Shown here one piece after another: positions 5,533 through 12,117 of a DNA stretch of 12,117 nt (position 1 is the first letter of the stretch; every line of letters begins with the position of its first letter). The stretch is taken from NCBI GenBank assembly GCA_018713375.1, contig DVOV01000121.1, positions 1 to 12,117 of the forward strand. The letters run 5' to 3'. The DNA is from Candidatus Scatomorpha stercorigallinarum. GTDB taxonomy: Bacteria; Bacillota_A; Clostridia; Oscillospirales; Oscillospiraceae. A program made the translations under genes and the position numbers. The notes beneath the pieces are model-generated. The model worked only from the letters and a program-made list of their open reading frames with translations. It was not told the DNA's origin and did not search any database.

Positions 5533-6886
5533 ATCCCTCCCGCAGGGGCTCGTCCGGCCGGTTCAGGGCCGGGCGCTGTTTTTTCATCACGGCGAGCGCC
5601 ATCGCGCCCGCCAGCAGGCTGGTGAGCGGGAAATTGAGCCAGATGCCCGTCAGCCCCAGCGGCCAGAGCACGGCGACCAGCGCCACGGGAAACAGCAGCG
5701 CCGTGCTGACGGAGATGAGTGAGGCGGGCACGGCCTTCTCGACGGCCAGCATGTAGCTCTGCGTGGCGAAGGAATACCAGCGCGTGATATAGGTGACGGC
5801 GAAGATGCGCAGCGCGCCGGCGCTCATCTGCAGCACCTCCGGCGGCGGCTCGGCCACGAAAAGGCGCGTTATCTGCTCCGGGAACAGCGCCACCAGCGCC
5901 GCGGAGGCCAGCGACACCACGGCGCTGGCAGTATAGCAGCGCCGCTCGATGGCCCGCACGCGCGAGAACTGCCGCGCACCCCAGTTGTAGCCCACGGCGG
6001 GCTGCAGCGAATCGCACATGCCGTAGAGCAGCGGCTGGATGAAGCCGTCGGCGAACATCAGTATGCCATAGACGCTGACGGCCGTCTCCCCGCCCAGGCG
6101 CACGAGCAGCGCGTTCATGATGATGCTCGTAATGCGCCCGGCGATGTTGTTGAGAAAGTTGGGGCTGCCGCAGGCGACGATCTGCCGCGTCATGGCCCGG
6201 GAAAAGCGCGGCTTTGTAAAGCGCAGCAGGGCCTTGCCCCGCACGAAGGGCGTGAGCGCCGCGCACACGCAGACGATCATGCTCAGGCAGGTGCCCAGCG
6301 CCGCGCCCCAGATGCCGGCGTCCAGCACGCCCAGGAAAAACAGCTCCAGCGCCGCGGCGAGGGCGCTCATGAGGATGTTCAGCCACATGCTGCCGCGGAT
6401 GTAGCCGCAGATGCGCAGGTAGTTGTCCGCGGCGAAGATCATGGTCGTCACCGGCGAACAGAGGGCGTAGACGCGCAGGTACTGCACGGCGAGGGCCGCA
6501 AAGTCCCCCTTCGCGCCCATCAGCTCCATGATGGCCGGCGCCAGGGCGTAGATGAGCGCGCCCGTGGCCGCGCCGGAGGCGAAGATCAGCACGCAGGCGC
6601 AGGTGAAGATGTTGTCAGCCTCGCGCTTCAGCCCCTTGCCCAGGTCCACGGCAATGGGCACAGAAGAGCCGACGCCGATGAGGTCGGCGAGGGCGAAGTT
6701 GATGATGACAAAGGGCATGGCGAGGTTGAGCGCGGCGAAGGCCGTGTCGCCCAGGAACTGCCCGACAAAAACGCCCTCCAGCGTCTGATAGAGGGCGGAG
6801 GCCAGCATGCTCACCGCGCCGGGCAGGGCGGCAAGGAAAAAGAGCCGCGAGGGCGGCGTCTGTGCGAACAGCCTGTGCTGGTCCAT
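5531..6886 (-). CDS. MATE family multidrug efflux transporter
   Basis: Inner-membrane cation-antiport efflux pump of 451 residues, the normal MATE length. Hydrophobic segments run along the whole chain in two related halves, consistent with 12 membrane helices. Family features include ALYQTLEGVFVGQFLGDTA near residues 31-49, a VGSSVPIAVDLGKG segment in the first half, and GMCDSLQPAVGYNWGA in the second half, typical of the NorM/MepA side of the family. The start codon shares one base with the stop of the upstream marR gene (TGATG), so translation is probably coupled. Expression should follow MarR from the palindromic promoter at 7346-7401. Likely substrates are cationic drugs or metabolites; this is inferred from family only. 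Confidence 0.92.
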   Translation of the reverse strand: MDQHRLFAQTPPSRLFFLAALPGAVSMLASALYQTLEGVFVGQFLGDTAFAALNLAMPFVIINFALADLIGVGSSVPIAVDLGKGLKREADNIFTCACVLIFASGAATGALIYALAPAIMELMGAKGDFAALAVQYLRVYALCSPVTTMIFAADNYLRICGYIRGSMWLNILMSALAAALELFFLGVLDAGIWGAALGTCLSMIVCVCAALTPFVRGKALLRFTKPRFSRAMTRQIVACGSPNFLNNIAGRITSIIMNALLVRLGGETAVSVYGILMFADGFIQPLLYGMCDSLQPAVGYNWGARQFSRVRAIERRCYTASAVVSLASAALVALFPEQITRLFVAEPPPEVLQMSAGALRIFAVTYITRWYSFATQSYMLAVEKAVPASLISVSTALLFPVALVAVLWPLGLTGIWLNFPLTSLLAGAMALAVMKKQRPALNRPDEPLREG

Positions 6887-7329
6887 CAGCTGTCCCCTCC
6901 CAGCACGCGCCGGCGCAGCTCCTCGCCGAGGGCGGATTCAAAGCGCTCGATGGCCGGGATGAAATCCGCGCCGAAGTCCGCCACCGTCTCCTCCATGGCC
7001 GCGCGCTCGGCCTCCAGCACGCCGCCCAGCAGCCCGTCGATATAGCCCCGGCCCTTTTCCGTCAGCGCGATGCGCTTTTCCCTGCCGCCGCTGAGCGTCA
7101 TATAGCCGTCGGCCACGCACTCACGCACCACGGTGTTGAGCGTGGTCTTGGGTATCAGCAGCGCGGTGCATATCTGCTTCTGCGTGTGCTCCGCGCCGTC
7201 CGCCAGCTCATAGAGCAGGTTGAACTTGTTCTCGGACACCCCCAGCGCCTTGGCGGCCAGGTAATAGAGCCCGTTTATCCGGTTCGAGCAGGTGTAAAAG
7301 CGGTCGATGTATTGTGCGATGATGTCCAT
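6886..7329 (-). CDS. MarR family transcriptional regulator
   Basis: DNA-binding regulator of 147 residues, the usual MarR size, expected to act as a dimer. The winged helix is visible: TQKQICTALLIPKTTLNTVVREC (about 49-71, with the recognition helix near 60-72), then the wing DGYMTLSGGREKRIALTEKG (74-93). Flanking helices for dimerisation lie at both ends. GGAGG is four bases before the ATG. It is the first gene of a two-gene operon with a MATE pump, the classic arrangement in which the repressor controls itself and the pump until a ligand releases it. The near-perfect palindromic promoter directly upstream supports autoregulation. The ligand is unknown. Confidence 0.92.
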   Translation of the reverse strand: MDIIAQYIDRFYTCSNRINGLYYLAAKALGVSENKFNLLYELADGAEHTQKQICTALLIPKTTLNTVVRECVADGYMTLSGGREKRIALTEKGRGYIDGLLGGVLEAERAAMEETVADFGADFIPAIERFESALGEELRRRVLGGDS

Positions 7330-7345
7330 GTTCCCTCCGGGATAT

Positions 7346-7396
7346 AACGATACGGATACGTACTATACTGTTATTATAGTACGTATCCGTATCGTT
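7346..7396. promoter_or_regulatory. 51-bp palindromic MarR operator overlapping the promoter
   Basis: Two perfect 22-bp arms (7346-7367 and 7375-7396) flank a 7-bp centre (CTGTTAT). The right arm fills the whole promoter spacer plus parts of both promoter boxes; the left arm covers about +1 to +20. Each arm contains the tandem GATACGGATACG and a TACGTA core, so each could take one MarR dimer. No T-tract follows on either strand, so it is not a terminator. Binding by the adjacent MarR is inferred from position and symmetry. Confidence 0.85.
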
Positions 7397-7401
7397 GTCA
7401 A
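7373..7401 (-). promoter_or_regulatory. Perfect-consensus SigA promoter of marR-MATE
   Basis: On the minus strand TTGACA (7396-7401) and TATAAT (7373-7378) are separated by exactly 17 bases, a full consensus match. Transcription should start near 7366, about 37 nt before marR. The -35 box begins only 11 bases past the stop of the ComEC-like gene. Such a strong promoter makes biological sense only if repressed, which the overlapping palindrome explains. Confidence 0.93.
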
Positions 7402-7412
7402 GCCTTTGCCGC

Positions 7413-8366
7413 TCAGGCGGCCTCCGCTTCGGGCTCATATACGCTCAGCTCCTCCCCGTCCGTCCAGACAGTGACGGTGCCGTCGAGGTCCGTGCGCAGC
7501 AGCTCTATGCCGCGCTGCGCGAGCAGATCCACGACCTCCTGGTGCGGGTGGCCATAGCTGTTGTCCAGCCCGCAGGAGGCCACGGCGATTTCCGGCGTGG
7601 TGAGGTCGAGTATCTCCTCGTCCGTGGAGGTGCTGCTGCCGTGGTGGCCCAGCTTGAGCACGTCGCAGTCCAGGTCATAGCCGCCGATGTAGGCCGAGTC
7701 CTCGATGACGCCGTCGGAGGCGTCCCCCGGGAAGAGGAAGGAGCGCTCGCCGTAGTCCACGCGGATGATGAGGCTGGAATCGTTCAGGTCGTCGCCCCAG
7801 TCGCCCACGGGGCCGACGAAGCTCACCTCCGCCCCGCCGAGGGTGAAGGTGCTGCCGATGGTCGGCACGGTGACATAGAGCCCCTGCTCCGCCGCCGCGT
7901 CCTCGAAATAGGTGAACGCGCCGGAGGAGCCGTACTCCGTGTACGGCGCGAAGAGCGTGCCGATATCCACGGCCTCCACCACCTCGTCCATGCCGCCGCA
8001 GTGGTCGTCGTGCGCGTGGGTGACCACGGCGTAGACCAGGCTGTCCACGCCGGAGGCGGCAAGATAGTCCACCACGGTCTGCCCCTCCTCGGGCACGCCG
8101 GCGTCTATCAGCATCGCCTCGCCGTTGCAGACGATGAGCGTGGCGTCGCCCTGCCCCACGTCTATGTACGACACGGCCAGGCCCTCCGCCGGCAGCTCCG
8201 CGATGGCGGAGACGGGCAGGGCCTCCCGGCCCAGCAGGCCGTCCAGCCACTCGCCCAGGCCCAGCGGCTCGGCGAAATACATCAGGACCAGCAGCGCGGC
8301 GAAGCCCAGCGCGCCAAGTATGCCGCCGCGGCGGCGGCCCGCGCGGGGCCTTCTCCTCTGTACCAT
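7413..8366 (-). CDS. Membrane-anchored ComEC-type MBL-fold protein
   Basis: Stand-alone version of the C-terminal metallo-beta-lactamase-like domain found in the DNA-uptake protein ComEC/Rec2, 317 residues. A basic N-terminus (RRRPRAGRRR) and one hydrophobic segment (about 15-33) predict a membrane anchor with the domain outside the cell. The domain shows VSYIDVGQGDATLI (65-78), THAHDDH (H117, H119, D121, H122), NDSSLIIRVDYG, LFPGD (D215), LKLGHHGSSTS (H241, H242) and NSYGHPH (269-275), the ComEC-type set. The ComEC channel domain is missing, so it is not a transporter itself; an extracellular nuclease or phosphodiesterase is a plausible but unproven role. AAAGGAGG lies six bases before the start. 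It follows a terminator, so it needs its own promoter or read-through. Confidence 0.87.
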   Translation of the reverse strand: MVQRRRPRAGRRRGGILGALGFAALLVLMYFAEPLGLGEWLDGLLGREALPVSAIAELPAEGLAVSYIDVGQGDATLIVCNGEAMLIDAGVPEEGQTVVDYLAASGVDSLVYAVVTHAHDDHCGGMDEVVEAVDIGTLFAPYTEYGSSGAFTYFEDAAAEQGLYVTVPTIGSTFTLGGAEVSFVGPVGDWGDDLNDSSLIIRVDYGERSFLFPGDASDGVIEDSAYIGGYDLDCDVLKLGHHGSSTSTDEEILDLTTPEIAVASCGLDNSYGHPHQEVVDLLAQRGIELLRTDLDGTVTVWTDGEELSVYEPEAEAA

Positions 8367-8387
8367 AAATTACCTCCTTTTACCGGC

Positions 8388-8412
8388 AAAAACGGGGCTT
8401 GCGCCCCGTTTT
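8388..8412 (-). terminator. Intrinsic terminator of the V-ATPase-lipoprotein unit
   Basis: On the minus strand AAAACGGGGC (8403-8412), the tetraloop GCAA, and GCCCCGTTTT (8389-8398) followed by one more T form a perfect 10-bp stem with its T-run inside the stem end. It lies 20 bases after the lipoprotein stop and just before the ribosome binding site of the ComEC-like gene. The A-run on the other side makes it symmetric, but no plus-strand gene reads into it. Confidence 0.8.
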
Positions 8413-8432
8413 CTTTTCAGTTATACCGGGGC

Positions 8433-9257
8433 TCACGCGCCGCGCGCCTCGTCCGGTATCTCTATGGCGTCTATGCCGTTGAAGTCGGAGAGCGTGACAT
8501 ACACGTACGCCTCGTCGATGGCCACGTCGTGCTCCATGTCCACGGCGGCAAAGGCCTTCTCCATGAGTTCGTCCATCAGCGCCGCCATGTCGATCTCATA
8601 GGCCACTGGCAGGCCCGTCTCGTCGTCCAGCCAGATGGAGAGCCCCATGCCGGACGTGAGCTGCGGCGCGCTGCCGCTGTCGATGCCGAGCATCTCGAAC
8701 ATGCTGTAGGCCCCCGAGCGCTCGAGGGCTTCCGCCATCATGTCCGCCGGTATCTCGCCGTCATAGCGCGAAGCCGCCGCGCCGCGCACTTCCTCCTCGC
8801 CCGCCTTTTCAAAGGCGGAGGCGCAGCGGAGGTAGAATTCGAGGCCCTCCGCGGCCGAGAGCTGGCCGAGGCCGCCGGCGTCCAGGGACATTGCCGTCCA
8901 GTTCACGGCGTCCATACTCATGTAGGCGGTGTAGCTCTCGCCGGACTGCTCGACATAGTACTCCATGCGGGAGGGCTGGCCCATCGCCACCGTGTCCATC
9001 ACGGCGTGCGCCGCCAGCGGCTCGTTCACCGAGTCCATCGAGACGCTGGTGGAAATGGGAATTTCCACGCTCTCCCCAGCGGCGGTTAGCGTCATGTCCA
9101 CGCTCATTATCATGTCCGTGTGCTGGCTTTTGACGTCCTGCATCTCCCTTATGGCCCGCGCCATGGCGGACTCGAAGCTCTCCTGCCCGCAGGCGGGGAG
9201 GGCGAGCGCGAGCAGCGCGGCCAGCGCGAGGGAGAGGATACGGGCGGATCTTTTCAT
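8433..9257 (-). CDS. Predicted lipoprotein of unknown function (LolA/LppX-like fold suspected)
   Basis: 274-residue secreted protein with a lipoprotein signal: MKRSARI, a long hydrophobic stretch and the lipobox LPAC, giving lipid-modified Cys23. The mature part is acidic, rich in Met, Ser and Ala, and shows repeated beta-strand-like stretches such as SQHTDMIMSVDMTLTAAGE, SRMEYYVEQSGESYTAYMS and GLPVAYEIDMAALM. This pattern recalls the DUF6612/LppX-like lipoproteins of Firmicutes that have a LolA-type half-barrel, but I assign no function. The start is preceded by a weak AAGGGG site. It begins 20 bases after the V-ATPase subunit D stop, with no terminator between, so it is probably the last gene of that operon. 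Confidence 0.75.
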   Translation of the reverse strand: MKRSARILSLALAALLALALPACGQESFESAMARAIREMQDVKSQHTDMIMSVDMTLTAAGESVEIPISTSVSMDSVNEPLAAHAVMDTVAMGQPSRMEYYVEQSGESYTAYMSMDAVNWTAMSLDAGGLGQLSAAEGLEFYLRCASAFEKAGEEEVRGAAASRYDGEIPADMMAEALERSGAYSMFEMLGIDSGSAPQLTSGMGLSIWLDDETGLPVAYEIDMAALMDELMEKAFAAVDMEHDVAIDEAYVYVTLSDFNGIDAIEIPDEARGA

Positions 9258-9277
9258 ACTTGCCCCTTTCTGCGGCC

Positions 9278-9889
9278 TCAGACGCCGCGGTTCTTGAGCA
9301 CTTTCAGACGCACGAATTCCTCGCGCTCTTTTTCCTCCAGGGCGTCCGTGATGCGGGCGATGTCCGCGTCCAGCCCGGGGAGGACGATGTTCTTCAGGGC
9401 GTTGGCGCGCTTCTGCGCCTTTTTGATGGCGTAAGCCAGGCGGTAGATGGTGTTCTCTGTCTCCGCCAGGTCGCGTATCAGCCCCTTGACCTCCTGGAAC
9501 TTGAAATAGGCGTCGTCCAGGTCGGAGCTGGTGAACGCCAGGCCGTAGGGCGGGCCGCTGGTCTTTGTCTCCTCCGCGGAGACGTAGGGCAGCTCCACGC
9601 CCATCACGGAGCGGTAGCGCAGCGAGACGCTGTTGTCGATGGGCACGGCGGAGGCGCCCTCCGCGGCGCTGCCGCCGGTGGATATCTCCGCCAGGCGCAT
9701 CGAGGCGTATGCCTCGGCGAAGGCGTCATCTATCTGCGATTGCAGCCGCTCCGCGCGATCCATCAGGCCCATGATCTCGCGCACGAGTATGTTGCGCTTG
9801 CGGTCCATCAGCTCATAGCCGGTCTCCGCCAGCGCGTGCGAGTGTTTGGCCGCCGTCAGCGCGCCCTTTGTCGGCGCTGCCTGCGCCAT
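9278..9889 (-). CDS. ntpD: V-type ATP synthase subunit D
   Basis: Central rotor shaft of the V/A-type ATPase, linking the catalytic A3B3 head to the membrane ring. At 203 residues it has the normal length. It is mostly helical, with two long coiled-coil ends: the N-terminal TKGALTAAKHSHALAETGYELMDRKR region (about 7-32) and the C-terminal TENTIYRLAYAIKKAQKRANALKNIVLPGL part. Both are typical of subunit D, and the middle is the variable globular part (SVMGVELPYV). It follows subunit B after 35 bases, with GGAGG four bases before the start. The A-B-D order matches bacterial and archaeal V-ATPase operons. Also named atpD in archaeal style. Confidence 0.95.
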   Translation of the reverse strand: MAQAAPTKGALTAAKHSHALAETGYELMDRKRNILVREIMGLMDRAERLQSQIDDAFAEAYASMRLAEISTGGSAAEGASAVPIDNSVSLRYRSVMGVELPYVSAEETKTSGPPYGLAFTSSDLDDAYFKFQEVKGLIRDLAETENTIYRLAYAIKKAQKRANALKNIVLPGLDADIARITDALEEKEREEFVRLKVLKNRGV

Positions 9890-9924
9890 AGTGCCTCCGC
9901 CTCCTTTCTTTTATGCCGCGGGCC

Positions 9925-11307
9925 TCAGCCCTGGCCGTGGTAGTGTTCGTCGAGCACCTTGTCGGACACGCGGGAGAGCGCGCTGCGCGGCAGGATGCTC
10001 AAAAGGTCCCAGCCCAGGTCCAGCGTCTGCTCCAGCGTGCGGTTCTCGTACATGCCCTGGTTGACGAAGCGCTGCTCGAATTCGGAGCCGAACTTCAGGC
10101 TCAGCTTGTCGTTCTGGGATAGCTCGTCCTCGCCGATGACGGTGGCCAGGCTGCGCGCGCTGGACACCTCGCTGTAGGAGGCGAAGAGCTGGTTGGAGAG
10201 GTCGGGGTGGTCCGGGCGCGTGAAGCCCTTGCCCGTGCCGTCCTTCATCAGGCGGCTGAGGCTGGGCAGGATGCCCACGGGCGGGTAGACGCCCTTCTGC
10301 GAGAGCTCGCGGGAGAGGACGATCTGCCCCTCCGTGATGTAGCCCGTGAGGTCGGGGATGGGGTGCGAGATGTCGTCGCCGGGCATGGTGAGGATGGGCA
10401 CGAGCGTCACGCTGCCGCTCTTGCCGCGGATGAGGCCCGCGCGCTCATAGAGCGAGGCCAGGTCGGAATACATGTAGCTGGGGAAGCCCTTGCGGGAGGG
10501 TATCTCGCCCTTGGAGCTGGAGAACTCGCGCAGGGCCTCGCAGTAGAAGGTCATGTCCGTCATGACGACGAGCACATGGTAGCCGCGGTCAAAGGCCAGG
10601 TACTCGGCGGCCGTCAGCGCGCAGCGCGGGGCGAGTATACGCTCGATTATCGGGTCGGAGGCAAGGTTAATGTACATCACCGTGCGCCCGAGGGCGCCGG
10701 ACTCGGTGAAGTCGCGCCGGAAGAAGTCGGCGGTGTCGTTCTTTATGCCCATCGCGCAGAACACGATGACGAACTTCTCGCCCTCCGCATCGCTGGCGAC
10801 GTGCGCCTGGCGGACGATCTGGGCGGCCAGCTCGTTGTGCTTCATGCCGGCGCCGGAGAAAATGGGCAGCTTCTGCCCGCGGATGAGCGTGCAGGTGGCG
10901 TCGATGGCGCTGATGCCCGTGAGTATGCAGCTGCGCGGGTACTGGCGGGAGACGGGGTTGATGGCCGCGCCGTTGATGTCGCGCGTCTCCTCGGCGTAGA
11001 CTTCGGAGAGTCCGTCCGCCGGGCGGCCGGTGCCGTCGAAAATGCGGCCCAGTATCTCCTCCGAGAGCGGGATCTCCATCGGCTTGCCGGTGAGCCGCGT
11101 GCTCGTGCCCGCCATGTCTATTCCGCTTGTGCCCTCAAAAACCTCAGCCACCACGCGCTCGCCCTCGATCAGTATCACGCGGCCGCGGCGGCGGCTGCCG
11201 TCCTCCAGCGTGAGCTCGATGAGCTCGTCATACTGGGCGTCCTTCACGCCGTCGAGCGCGATCAGGGAGCCGTTTATCTCCGAAAGGCCCGTATATTCTA
11301 TACGCAT
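9925..11307 (-). CDS. ntpB: V-type ATP synthase subunit B
   Basis: Non-catalytic nucleotide-site subunit of the V/A-type ATPase head, 460 residues, the normal length. It starts with a beta-barrel domain (residues 1-75). The degenerate P-loop SGAGMKHNE at 151-159 lacks the usual GKT, as expected for B rather than A. VVMTDMTFYCEALREFSSSKGEIPSR is the B-type Walker B region, and the signature PSLSRLMKDG is at 348-357. The C-terminal helical domain ends in YHGQG. A purine-rich AAGGGGG site lies before the start, 12 bases after the subunit A stop. Whether the complex makes ATP or pumps Na+ or H+ cannot be judged here because the membrane-ring genes are outside the window. Confidence 0.97.
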   Translation of the reverse strand: MRIEYTGLSEINGSLIALDGVKDAQYDELIELTLEDGSRRRGRVILIEGERVVAEVFEGTSGIDMAGTSTRLTGKPMEIPLSEEILGRIFDGTGRPADGLSEVYAEETRDINGAAINPVSRQYPRSCILTGISAIDATCTLIRGQKLPIFSGAGMKHNELAAQIVRQAHVASDAEGEKFVIVFCAMGIKNDTADFFRRDFTESGALGRTVMYINLASDPIIERILAPRCALTAAEYLAFDRGYHVLVVMTDMTFYCEALREFSSSKGEIPSRKGFPSYMYSDLASLYERAGLIRGKSGSVTLVPILTMPGDDISHPIPDLTGYITEGQIVLSRELSQKGVYPPVGILPSLSRLMKDGTGKGFTRPDHPDLSNQLFASYSEVSSARSLATVIGEDELSQNDKLSLKFGSEFEQRFVNQGMYENRTLEQTLDLGWDLLSILPRSALSRVSDKVLDEHYHGQG

Positions 11308-11319
11308 TGCGCCGCCCCC

Positions 11320-12117
11320 TTATGAGTTCAGCTTGCGGACGTGCGCCACGGCGGCGTCCACTTTGTCGATGTACACCTGCGGGTCGGTCCCGCCGCCGAG
11401 GCCGAACTTCATGCGTTCGAGCTCGGCGAAGATGCCCGTCTCCGTCAGCATCCGCAGCGGGATGTTGGCGGCCACCAGGCCGCGGGCGGCGTCGTAGAGG
11501 TGCAGTATGATCCTCAGCATGGCCATCTGGCCGGCGGGGAGCATGTATGTGTCGTTTTCATGGAGGGCGTTCTGCTGCAAAAAGCCCTCGCGGATGACCT
11601 TCGCCGTCTCGATGACGAGCTTCTGGTCGTCGGGCAGGATGTCCGCGCCGATGAGCTTGACGATCTCCTGCAGCTCGCTCTCCTCGTTCAGCAGCGCCAT
11701 CACGCGGCCGCGCATCTCCTCGAAGTCCTCGCCGAAGTTCTTCGCGTACCAGGGCATCAGGTCGGTGAGGTATTCGCTGTAGCTGTTCGTCCAGTTGATG
11801 CTGGGGAAGTGGCGGGCGTAGGCCAGCGAGCGGTCGAGCGCCCAGAAGCAGCGCACGAAGCGCTGGGTGTTCTGCGTAACGGGCTCGGAGAAATCGCCGC
11901 CCTGCGGCGACACGGCGCCAATGACGGTGACGGAGCCCTCCTCCCCGCCGAGCGTGTCCACGAAGCCGGCGCGCTCGTAGAAGCCGGCCAGGCGGCTGGG
12001 CAGATAGGCGGGGAAGCTCTCCTCCGCCGGCATCTCCTCCAGGCGGCCGGAGATCTCGCGCAGGGCCTCCGCCCAACGGGAGGTGGAGTCGGCCATCAGC
12101 GCCACGTGGTAGCCCAT
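11320..12117 (-). CDS. ntpA: V-type ATP synthase subunit A (C-terminal part, cut by the window edge)
   Basis: C-terminal 265 residues of the catalytic subunit of the V/A-type ATPase; full subunits are about 590 residues, so more than half lies beyond the right edge. The ATG at 12115-12117 is an internal methionine, not the start. Visible catalytic-core motifs are ALMADSTSRWAEALREISGR and the EEMPAEE segment, then GSVTVIGAVSPQGGDFSEPVTQNTQR, followed by the helical C-terminal domain. The P-loop (GxxGxGKT) is expected upstream outside the window. It is the first of the visible A-B-D genes and is followed after 12 bases by subunit B. No anomaly is seen in the part present. Confidence 0.95.
   Translation of the reverse strand: MGYHVALMADSTSRWAEALREISGRLEEMPAEESFPAYLPSRLAGFYERAGFVDTLGGEEGSVTVIGAVSPQGGDFSEPVTQNTQRFVRCFWALDRSLAYARHFPSINWTNSYSEYLTDLMPWYAKNFGEDFEEMRGRVMALLNEESELQEIVKLIGADILPDDQKLVIETAKVIREGFLQQNALHENDTYMLPAGQMAMLRIILHLYDAARGLVAANIPLRMLTETGIFAELERMKFGLGGGTDPQVYIDKVDAAVAHVRKLNS

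Noticed and set aside
7346..7396. Palindrome as a terminator for the ComEC-like gene
   Set aside because: Although a read-through RNA could form a 22-bp stem, no T-tract follows, the stem is not GC-rich, and the sequence exactly overlays a consensus promoter.
7395..9089. 564-codon plus-strand frame opposite the ComEC-like and lipoprotein genes
   Set aside because: It crosses two minus-strand genes, a terminator and ribosome binding sites, and its composition is typical of an antisense shadow.
10207..11325. 372-codon plus-strand frame opposite V-ATPase subunit B
   Set aside because: The minus strand encodes a full-length, clearly recognisable subunit B; this frame is its mirror.

Overview
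The window looks like chromosomal DNA from a GC-rich member of the Firmicutes, probably a Clostridia-type anaerobe. Ribosome binding sites are strong AGGAGG types, promoters are SigA-like, and there is a bacterial V/A-type ATPase operon. The cysteine pattern of the TtcA-like protein and the clostridial-style CAT-like, MgtE and ComEC-like proteins agree with this. Genus and species cannot be told from the sequence alone. No rRNA, tRNA, IS element, prophage gene or CRISPR array was seen.

Layout. (1) The left edge, minus strand, holds rplM and then rpsI (L13 and S9; S9 is cut by the window edge). They are driven by a near-consensus promoter at 904-932, and a hairpin forms right at the predicted 5' end of the transcript. 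(2) At 1033-5495 a plus-strand run follows: a TtcA-like tRNA thiolase, a glyoxalase-II-like metallo-hydrolase, an unusually structured leader region (2560-2898), a short MgtE-type Mg2+ transporter, a GrpB/UPF0157 protein, a type-A CAT-like acetyltransferase and a GNAT acetyltransferase. It ends in a strong terminator at 5499-5532 that probably works in both directions. (3) At 5531-7329, minus strand, a MarR regulator overlaps by one base with a MATE efflux pump. Their promoter is a perfect TTGACA-17-TATAAT embedded in a 51-bp palindrome with perfect 22-bp arms. (4) At 7413-8366, minus strand, is a membrane-anchored, stand-alone ComEC-type metallo-beta-lactamase-fold protein. (5) At 8433-12117, minus strand, the end of the V-type ATPase operon reads A (partial), B, D, then a lipoprotein, closed by a terminator at 8388-8412.

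The most interesting parts are regulatory. The mgtE leader carries a promoter candidate, a 27-codon small ORF with a good ribosome binding site and a Cys-x-Cys start, a 10-bp terminator stem followed by T5, and an upstream segment inside the small ORF that could pair with the terminator's left arm. That is the layout of a translation-coupled attenuator for a magnesium transporter, and I do not recognise it as the M-box riboswitch. The marR-MATE promoter-operator is a textbook autoregulated drug-responsive switch in an unusually symmetrical form.
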